Of a stretch of 64,000 nt of DNA, positions 62,601 through 64,000 are shown one piece after another (the stretch's first letter is position 1; each line of letters begins with the position of its first letter). Below the pieces are notes generated by a model, which did not search any database, was not told where the DNA came from, and was given only the letters and a program-made list of their open reading frames with translations. The stretch lies in assembly GCA_964030785.1 (NCBI GenBank), contig OZ034969.1, forward strand, positions 48,433,701-48,497,700. The letters run 5' to 3'. Origin of the DNA: Siderastrea siderea. Lineage: Eukaryota; Cnidaria; Anthozoa; Scleractinia; Rhizangiidae. Made by a program: the position numbers and the translations under genes.

Positions 62601-63227
62601 TAAGTGCTGTAATATAACTTTTAAAATAAAATTGTAACTTTTCACACTTATTTTTCAGTTTTCCCTATTGAATGGATAACTCAGTTCGAAAATGATAAAT
62701 GTTTTTGCTACCCGAAAGTAGTTGTCACCTGGAAGTAACGACCCCAGTAAGAAGCGATAGAAAAATACGGCGAAATCCGAAAGCAAAGAGGTTCGTTACA
62801 TTTGAAACTCTCTGGTATTGTGACGGATGCGCAACAATAATTAATTGTTATCAGCCGTGCAACGTAATGGGTGCGTGAAAATCACTAATTTTCAACTAAT
62901 TTTTTCTTGTTGAAACTGGGCAAAAGATACGCTCATGCATGTAATGCACCCAGTGTTTTCAAGAAACATTTTTCTTCTTCCATCCAGATGTTATGATAGT
63001 CAATCGTCATAACTACTTCGAACGACTCACCAACTTTGACGTGAGAATTGGCGTGAACAAAGACAACTTGCAGAATCCCACGTGCCATGACCGCGTGAGG
63101 ACTGTGGGCCAGGGACAAGCCTTGCGAGTGCAGTGCGATCCACCAATCCCAGGGCGATACGTGTCAGTGCAAATGTTTGGAGAAGGAATTCTGACCTTGT
63201 GTGAGGTGACAGTTTATTCCAGAGTAG
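18536..63227 (+). CDS. Large secreted multidomain protein: signal peptide, 5 TSP1, novel beta-rich region, cationic helices, ricin-type trefoil, F-type lectin (3' end beyond window)
   Basis: Thirty-one exons join with GT-AG ends and matching phases into about 1807 codons without a stop. Layout by residue: signal peptide 1-24; TSP1 domains 25-77, 78-134, 135-197, 198-254, 255-317; unassigned beta-rich region about 318-1065; Ala/Lys-rich helical and Cys-rich segment 1066-1140; Lys-rich amphipathic stretch about 1131-1173 and RRRR at 1188-1191; hydrophobic and beta segments 1208-1352; ricin-B-like trefoil repeats about 1353-1669; F-type lectin domain about 1670-1807. Several N-x-S/T sequons lie in the TSP1, beta and trefoil parts. 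The signal peptide, disulfide-rich modules and lectins imply secretion and glycan binding in the matrix, mucus or skeleton interface (inference). No transmembrane anchor is seen. The final exon ends in phase 1 with a GTAAGT donor, so the gene continues. I know no named family with this whole architecture. Confidence 0.85.
18609..20329. other. Intron 1, with a roughly 170-bp tandem duplication near its 3' end
   Basis: The blocks at 19918-20070 and 20085-20250 share ATTTTAGCGACAAC, TACAATTTATCGA, TTAA-CGATTT and TCAGGAGCAAAAAGC. A GAA/GGAAA-rich stretch lies at 19420-19500. No exon was recognised. Confidence 0.6.
20330..20488 (+). CDS. Exon 2: TSP1 domain 1
   Basis: Phase 1-1 exon. The tryptophan ladder is [10 protein letters not shown], then [10 protein letters not shown] and [11 protein letters not shown]. 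The second Cys region is CAAGIC rather than the usual CSxTCG. Confidence 0.92.
20489..21653. other. Intron 2, no recognised feature
   Basis: AT-rich with short ACTTAATTA repeats around 21040-21110. The minus frame at 21237-21539 has no domain. Confidence 0.45.
21654..21824 (+). CDS. Exon 3: TSP1 domain 2
   Basis: 57 codons, phase 1-1. [16 protein letters not shown], then NRSRTCTNP (with an N-x-S sequon) and CIWPCP. Confidence 0.95.
22696..22884 (+). CDS. Exon 4: TSP1 domain 3
   Basis: 63 codons, phase 1-1. [15 protein letters not shown] carries a C-x-x-T-C-G O-fucosylation motif. An NDT sequon follows and the domain ends FSPCP. Confidence 0.95.
22987..23157 (+). CDS. Exon 5: TSP1 domain 4
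   Basis: 57 codons, phase 1-1, only 102 bp after exon 4. [17 protein letters not shown] includes a C-x-x-S-C-G O-fucosylation motif, then [13 protein letters not shown] and CKLTSCP. Confidence 0.95.
23407..23595 (+). CDS. Exon 6: TSP1 domain 5
   Basis: 63 codons, phase 1-1. [10 protein letters not shown] has Phe in place of the middle Trp of the ladder, and CSEPTYC replaces CSxTCG. It is followed by [15 protein letters not shown]. Confidence 0.93.
23872..23889 (+). repeat. Poly-G run in intron 6
   Basis: An uninterrupted run of about 18 G follows ATTAATGG. Confidence 0.9.
24379..24608 (+). CDS. Exon 7: start of unassigned region
   Basis: TTTTTAG acceptor, GTTTGT donor, ends in phase 0. It encodes [17 protein letters not shown] and [20 protein letters not shown] plus an acidic patch (EDDDKDDYG). 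No family recognised. Confidence 0.88.
25293..25525 (+). CDS. Exon 8: unassigned region
   Basis: 233 bp, TTTAG acceptor and GTGAGC donor. It encodes [32 protein letters not shown] and [13 protein letters not shown]. No family recognised. Confidence 0.88.
25697..26104. mobile_element. TTAA-flanked MITE, copy 1
   Basis: The left end TTTAAAGAGGCTATGTCACG mirrors the right end CGTGACGTAGCTCCTTTAA. TTAA sits at both ends, as for piggyBac-type target duplication. No coding capacity. Confidence 0.7.
26434..26652 (+). CDS. Exon 9: unassigned beta-rich region
   Basis: 219 bp, TCTAG acceptor and GTGAGT donor, entering and leaving in phase 2. It encodes [36 protein letters not shown] and [10 protein letters not shown]. 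Confidence 0.88.
27547..27805 (+). CDS. Exon 10: unassigned beta-rich region
   Basis: 259 bp, TTGTAG acceptor and GTACAT donor. It encodes [38 protein letters not shown] and [17 protein letters not shown]. Confidence 0.87.
28434..28703. mobile_element. MITE in intron 10
   Basis: The left end TAAAGGCGGATATAGACGG and right end CCGTCTAAATCGGCCCTAAA are imperfect inverted repeats continuing into ACTTT/AAAGT, about 28 bp in all. Confidence 0.65.
28759..28876 (+). CDS. Exon 11: unassigned beta-rich region
   Basis: 118 bp, CGAAG acceptor (a weak pyrimidine tract) and GTGTGT donor. It encodes [17 protein letters not shown] and [14 protein letters not shown]. The frame and both joins fit; it is too short to stand out as a long open frame. 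Confidence 0.8.
29641..30495 (+). pseudogene. Broken LINE ORF1-like copy in intron 11
   Basis: A coiled-coil piece ([20 protein letters not shown]) is followed, after a frame change near 30015-30030, by [33 protein letters not shown] and [15 protein letters not shown]. An in-frame TAA at 30241-30243 separates this from [22 protein letters not shown] and [13 protein letters not shown]. The order matches ORF1 proteins of non-LTR elements. No reverse transcriptase follows, so the copy is truncated and dead. Confidence 0.7.
30747..30952 (+). CDS. Exon 12: unassigned beta-rich region
   Basis: 206 bp, ACACAG acceptor and GTAAGT donor. It encodes [39 protein letters not shown] and [11 protein letters not shown]. 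Confidence 0.9.
31097..31175 (-). repeat. tRNA-derived SINE-like head in intron 12
   Basis: On the minus strand there is a box A (TAACTCAGTGGTTAGAGCG) and a box B (GGTTCGATTCT), with an A/T-rich tail downstream. Confidence 0.6.
31636..32033. mobile_element. TTAA-flanked MITE, copy 2
   Basis: TTAAAGGAGCTGTGTCACGG at the left and CCGTGACACAGCCCCTTTAA at the right are inverted repeats with one mismatch in 20. It is related to the copy at 25697-26104. Confidence 0.85.
32480..32607. mobile_element. TAGCCTG-type MITE with 9-bp target duplication
   Basis: The element 32489-32598 ends in TAGCCT...GTGAACAGGCTC and its complement. It is flanked by perfect copies of CTTAATTAA (32480-32488 and 32599-32607). 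Confidence 0.85.
33037..33275 (+). CDS. Exon 13: unassigned beta-rich region
   Basis: 239 bp, ATTAG acceptor and GTAAGG donor. It encodes [20 protein letters not shown] (with an NST sequon), [18 protein letters not shown] and [12 protein letters not shown]. Confidence 0.9.
33713..33818 (+). CDS. Exon 14: unassigned beta-rich region
   Basis: 106 bp, GACAG acceptor and GTAAGT donor. It encodes [20 protein letters not shown] then [15 protein letters not shown]. Confidence 0.88.
34317..34478 (+). CDS. Exon 15: unassigned Gly-rich beta region
   Basis: 54 codons, TTCTAG acceptor and GTAAGT donor. It encodes [34 protein letters not shown] and a Pro-rich turn ([15 protein letters not shown]). Confidence 0.9.
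34641..34831. mobile_element. TAGCCTG-type MITE with 9-bp target duplication
   Basis: The element 34650-34822 has 17-bp ends TAGCCTGTTCCAGGCTC and the perfect complement. It is flanked by perfect copies of CCTAGGAGT (34641-34649 and 34823-34831). A 9-bp duplication suits Mutator-like transposases. Confidence 0.9.
35129..35365. mobile_element. Possible MITE in intron 15
   Basis: GTTGTTCGAAAGCCGATTAGCG at the left is loosely mirrored by GACGCTAATCTTGG...CTATGAACAGC at the right. Boundaries are uncertain. Confidence 0.4.
36083..36214 (+). CDS. Exon 16: unassigned beta-rich region
   Basis: 44 codons, phase 0-0. It encodes [20 protein letters not shown] and [16 protein letters not shown]. Confidence 0.9.
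37095..37226 (+). CDS. Exon 17: unassigned beta-rich region
   Basis: 44 codons, phase 0-0, the same length as exon 16. It encodes [20 protein letters not shown] then [16 protein letters not shown]. Confidence 0.9.
38200..38406 (+). CDS. Exon 18: unassigned beta-rich region
   Basis: 69 codons, phase 0-0. Strand-like segments are [20 protein letters not shown] (with an NLT sequon), [18 protein letters not shown] and [17 protein letters not shown]. Confidence 0.92.
38470..38800. repeat. Repeat-like block in intron 18
   Basis: TTTGGTTTTGCTTTACTCCG, CTGATTGGTT and their complements recur, suggesting a foldback or MITE. Ends were not defined. Confidence 0.4.
39688..40041. mobile_element. MITE, copy A of a pair
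   Basis: The ends are GTGTTTACCACTTACC and GGTAAACAACCA. The inner sequence (GTCAAACTAG-TCCAGACTCTC, ATTTCCCATT, GTTTTGCTTACCATTTGCAC) is shared with 61655-62020. Confidence 0.8.
40372..40597 (+). CDS. Exon 19: Ala/Lys helix and Cys-rich segment
   Basis: 226 bp. A helical stretch ([20 protein letters not shown]) is followed by a C-x7-C-x2-C-x4-C-x6-C cluster rich in Lys and then [18 protein letters not shown]. This differs sharply in character from the beta-rich exons before it. Confidence 0.9.
40828..41070 (+). repeat. Direct repeat pair in intron 19
   Basis: 40832-40915 and 40983-41062 share GTTTCTC-T-AGCTCCTTTTGT, ATGGTACA-CAACATGGCCGC and TTTGAATCTCTAGGGA. Confidence 0.75.
41390..41439 (+). 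CDS. Exon 20: 50-bp cationic helix exon
   Basis: TTTTGCAG acceptor and GTAAGC donor. It encodes [17 protein letters not shown]: five Lys, no acidic residue. The phases (1 in, 0 out) match its neighbours. Confidence 0.85.
41500..41611 (+). repeat. (AAT)n microsatellite in intron 20
   Basis: About 35 ATA/TAA triplets with two interruptions. A second, shorter run is at 41693-41740. Confidence 0.95.
41875..42025 (+). CDS. Exon 21: cationic helix with polybasic site
   Basis: 151 bp, AATAG acceptor and GTAAGT donor. It encodes [16 protein letters not shown], then [17 protein letters not shown] and [13 protein letters not shown] fits a furin-type site. Confidence 0.88.
42220..42530 (-). repeat. 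Possible LINE 3' tail in intron 21
   Basis: Read on the minus strand, AAATAAAATTGAATTGAATTG ends a segment that also holds a GAGGAGGCCTAA hairpin. A poly(A)-like signal with a short tandem tail is common at invertebrate LINE ends. Inference only. Confidence 0.35.
43255..43423 (+). CDS. Exon 22: hydrophobic helical segment
   Basis: 169 bp, TTTAG acceptor and GTAAAC donor. It encodes [20 protein letters not shown] then [19 protein letters not shown] and [12 protein letters not shown]. The hydrophobic runs are broken by Gly, Lys and Glu; no clear membrane span. Confidence 0.88.
43790..43990 (-). repeat. 110-bp repeat family copy in intron 22
   Basis: Complement of the 955-1260 unit: GATGCTGTTTATTATCGTG, GGTGGTTCTAAC, and AATGAAATCCTAAAGTGTGAC. 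Confidence 0.6.
44131..44396 (+). CDS. Exon 23: second beta-rich segment
   Basis: 266 bp, AACAG acceptor and GTTAGC donor. It encodes [40 protein letters not shown], then a polar linker ([20 protein letters not shown]). It resembles the strand pattern of exons 12-18. Confidence 0.9.
44647..44746. repeat. Perfect 42-bp inverted repeat (hairpin) in intron 23
   Basis: 44647-44688 is the exact reverse complement of 44705-44746, with a 16-bp spacer that is itself partly palindromic (TTGTATCAATACAA). ATACGATAC/ATACAATAC tracts lie on both sides. Confidence 0.95.
45284..45444 (+). CDS. Exon 24: ricin-type trefoil repeat
   Basis: 161 bp. It encodes [20 protein letters not shown] then [18 protein letters not shown]. 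The CLYVD...GC...QNW pattern with a Q-x-W motif is typical of a ricin-B trefoil repeat. Confidence 0.88.
46132..46291 (+). CDS. Exon 25: ricin-type trefoil repeat
   Basis: 160 bp, CTCAG acceptor and GTGAGT donor. It encodes [28 protein letters not shown] (a Q-x-F variant of Q-x-W) and a polybasic [11 protein letters not shown]. Confidence 0.88.
46600..46782 (+). repeat. GC-rich minisatellite in intron 25
   Basis: TTCGAGGTAACCGGGG and TTCGAGGTAGCGGGGTA alternate about four to five times. The minus frame with repeated [11 protein letters not shown] is the repeat read through. Confidence 0.85.
47349..47481 (+). CDS. Exon 26: ricin-type trefoil repeat
   Basis: 133 bp, GGTAG acceptor and GTATCT donor inside a longer open frame. 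It encodes [18 protein letters not shown] and [12 protein letters not shown]. The donor is chosen because its phase (2) fits exon 27. Confidence 0.78.
48354..48546 (+). CDS. Exon 27: ricin-type trefoil repeat
   Basis: 193 bp with a CACCAG acceptor after CTTCTCTGTT. It encodes [37 protein letters not shown] and [18 protein letters not shown]. The start was chosen by phase; the open frame extends further upstream. The donor GTGAGT opens a 10-kb intron. Confidence 0.8.
48585..48900 (+). repeat. Diverged direct repeats at the start of intron 27
   Basis: GATACGTTCG, GAGCCAGAAAATTCGG, AAGGGACACTGTCCGT and ACATGATAAA recur two or three times at roughly 130-180 bp spacing. Confidence 0.6.
49431..50947 (+). 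mobile_element. hAT-like non-autonomous element, left copy (1.5 kb)
   Basis: It begins CAGGGCTCGAGTCTAAC and ends with the complement of CAGGGCTCGAGACTAAC (16 of 17). Subterminal CTAGCCAAAATGGCTAG repeats are present. Flanking 8-mers GAACAATT and TAACATTT agree at 6 of 8. The interior is a minisatellite, with no transposase. CAG ends, subterminal repeats and 8-bp duplication suggest hAT. Confidence 0.8.
51666..51717 (+). repeat. (AAAT)n microsatellite
   Basis: AAATAAATAAAT runs with one TATAT interruption. Confidence 0.95.
52027..52720 (+). mobile_element. Left part of a TTTAACC-type MITE, interrupted
   Basis: It starts GTTTAACCCTATTCAGACCGGG, contains GGCAACCATCTTGGAT, and continues past the gap with AGGAAAAGTCACCAAGTTTGG. 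The expected right end is missing here but is present at 58470-58577. Confidence 0.6.
52462..52661. other. Assembly gap (200 N)
   Basis: Exactly 200 undetermined bases, probably a fixed-size scaffold placeholder, inside repeat-rich intron 27. Confidence 1.
53536..53946. mobile_element. Foldback element inside the RNase H region
   Basis: 53545-53619 and 53649-53720 are near-perfect inverted repeats (AAAAAAGCCAAAACCGTGC... through GACGAGAGCAC). It separates SSSYRE from the continuation of RNase H, so it was inserted after the retrotransposon. Confidence 0.75.
54344..55868 (-). mobile_element. hAT-like non-autonomous element, right copy, inverted
   Basis: Begins CAGGGCTCGAGACTAAC and ends with the complement of CAGGGCTCGAGTCTAAC. 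It is almost identical to 49431-50947 in opposite orientation; a 69-codon frame in the interior is identical in both. It interrupts the DIRS-like element between its RT and RNase H. Confidence 0.85.
57077..57258. repeat. Direct repeat of retrotransposon leader, copy 1
   Basis: About 180 bp nearly identical to 58011-58192 (ACTAAGTGACGGTYGATTAAA, GCACTGAAATGACC, AACCTATTTAAACACAACCC, AATTCCAAAGC). It lies between the gag-like frame and the zinc-knuckle part. Confidence 0.85.
58011..58192. repeat. Direct repeat of retrotransposon leader, copy 2
   Basis: Directly upstream (minus strand) of the gag-like ATG. Same sequence as 57077-57258 with few differences, so it is an LTR-like or leader repeat. 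Confidence 0.85.
58470..58577. mobile_element. Right end of a TTTAACC-type MITE
   Basis: AGTTATAAACGTCCAAAGTC, a C-run and GGTCTGGATAGGGTTAAAA match the right end of the element at 10868-11301. It may be the missing half of the element starting at 52027. Confidence 0.65.
58676..58865 (+). CDS. Exon 28: ricin-type trefoil repeat
   Basis: 190 bp. The acceptor ATACAAG is used because only this start keeps phase 0 from exon 27; TTTTTAG just upstream would not. It encodes [29 protein letters not shown] and LLFSFIP. Confidence 0.72.
59231..60626. mobile_element. Tc1/mariner-like non-autonomous element (1.4 kb) in intron 28
   Basis: It starts CAGTGTGTTGCCCAGTTTTC and ends with the complement of CAGTATGTTGCCCAGTTTTC, flanked by TA on both sides (59229-59230 and 60627-60628). 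CAGT ends plus TA duplication are the mark of Tc1/mariner. Extra copies of CCCAGT(T/C)TTCG lie inside near both ends. No transposase frame. Confidence 0.85.
60851..60964 (+). CDS. Exon 29: linker after trefoil
   Basis: 38 codons, phase 1-1, CCACAG acceptor and GTGAGT donor. It encodes [20 protein letters not shown] and VSICSKFAK. Confidence 0.8.
61350..61436 (-). repeat. tRNA-derived SINE-like head in intron 29
   Basis: On the minus strand, GTTAGCTGGTAAGGGCGCT (box A-like) is followed by GTGGTTTCGAATTAC (box B-like). Confidence 0.5.
61471..61644 (+). CDS. Exon 30: F-type lectin domain, first half
   Basis: 58 codons, phase 1-1. [20 protein letters not shown] then RAVDENYS and [15 protein letters not shown]: the NLAxxKxxxQSS...A.DG/EN.....NPWWRVDLG order is diagnostic of the fucolectin/F-type lectin fold. 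Confidence 0.92.
61655..62020. mobile_element. MITE, copy B of a pair
   Basis: The ends are GTGGTTGTTTACCATT and AATGGTAATCAACCA. It shares most of its interior with 39688-40041. It starts about 10 bp after the splice donor of exon 30. Confidence 0.85.
62083..62232. mobile_element. Palindromic MITE in intron 30
   Basis: 62083-62139 and 62176-62232 are 57-bp inverted repeats with few mismatches (GGGATCATT...CGTTTCT, AAACTCCCCACC, CCTCCCCTAA, CCAACATT). Confidence 0.85.
62988..63227 (+). CDS. Exon 31: F-type lectin domain, second half
   Basis: 80 codons. It encodes [20 protein letters not shown], then [30 protein letters not shown] and LCEVTVYSR. It completes the domain and ends in phase 1 at GTAAGT, so further exons follow outside the window. 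Confidence 0.9.
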
Positions 63228-64000
63228 GTAAGTCTGTAGACTGCTACGCAGTCAATTTTTCTCTTAAAAAGGAATCGATACTGGTGAGGTGCGAAGCGCC
63301 GATAGCGTGGAAAGGAGTCTCCCACCCTTGTAGGAAGGTGAGGTGAGGAAAGAGTGTTTACTCGTAGCACGAGTCAAGTTCGAGTCAGGTTAAAAAGAAT
63401 ACTTTTTTTTTTTGTAATTTGATTTTAAGCTCTTTTGATTGCGATTATTGCTTTCATAATGTTGCTCCAACTGCTGCTCAAAACATCAACAGTCCAAGAT
63501 ACGTAACTTATGACGGCATGTAAACTTTTTATCGTCAAAGCTTCCGAAGAGTCTCTTTCGCGAGCGTCTCTTCTCACAGTTGAAGAGTTTGAGAGTTGTT
63601 CTCTTCTCAACTGTTGAGATAATTTTACCTCGAAACCCCGAAGACAAGGAGAAAATTAAGGTTCGTATCCCGCTGAAATACTGGTAAACAATATGTCCTC
63701 CAGCATTTTGTCCGCAAAGGGAATAGGTTCTATTGAATGATATCTTGCACACCCTGTGGACGCAACAAGGCGCGAACGGTCATACTTTCTCGCTCGGTGC
63801 ATCGTGAAAATCGGATTTCTTCTTCAGCTATATGCAAATAGAGGTTATATTCTTTCATGAAAATTTATAATTACTATGAGATGTCATATCTTTGTAAAGC
63901 GGGCTGCGAATGGTAGCTGGAATGACGCTCGTGATCAGGTGATCGATCGATCGAGCGATCTCAGACCGGACTGTTTAACAGTCAGTACTGTTTACCACTG
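63228..64000. other. Start of intron 31, no further exon recognised
   Basis: The frames here are on the minus strand without domains. AGCTGAGAAGAGA-type inverted sequences occur around 63560-63610. The next exon is outside the window. Confidence 0.5.

Overview
This window is animal nuclear DNA: AT-rich, dense in introns and repeats, with GT-AG introns of roughly 0.1-10 kb. Two multi-exon genes lie on the + strand. The domain mix (TSP1 repeats, ricin-type trefoil and F-type lectin in one secreted protein) and the many small repeat families point to a cnidarian, most likely a stony coral or close hexacoral. That assignment is inference from gene content and my recollection of coral repeats; no species is claimed.

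Region 1 (about 612-10084) is the 3' part of an oxysterol-binding-protein-related gene of the ORP9/10/11 (OSBPL9-like) group. Ten exons joined by matching phases give the complete C-terminal lipid-transfer domain, including the EQVSHHPP signature, and end at a TAA at 10082-10084. An eleventh, upstream linker exon (612-768) is inferred from splice signals and phase. The PH-domain part would lie upstream of the window. Its introns hold minisatellites, MITEs and a tRNA-derived SINE-like sequence.

Region 2 (10085-18535) is intergenic. I find no convincing host gene. It holds a MITE, a decayed LINE reverse-transcriptase tail, a SINE-like patch, a possible Penelope-type remnant and microsatellites.

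Region 3 (18536-63227, running out of the window) is one large gene of at least 31 exons, about 1807 residues in frame with no stop. It has a signal peptide, five TSP1 domains each on its own phase 1-1 exon, a beta-rich region of about 750 residues that I cannot assign to a family, a Cys-rich then strongly cationic amphipathic helical stretch, a further beta-rich segment, ricin-B-like trefoil repeats and an F-type lectin (fucolectin-like) domain. It should be a secreted or extracellular-matrix glycan-binding protein. This is the most interesting object in the window.

The 10-kb intron between exons 27 and 28 (48547-58675) is a nest of mobile elements: two nearly identical 1.5-kb hAT-like elements in opposite orientation, a DIRS-like retrotransposon on the minus strand that one of them interrupts, a foldback element, a MITE that seems split by the retrotransposon, and a 200-base assembly gap (52462-52661). 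Other introns carry a Tc1/mariner-like non-autonomous element with TA duplications, two MITEs with perfect 9-bp target duplications, two TTAA-flanked MITEs, and a perfect 42-bp inverted repeat.
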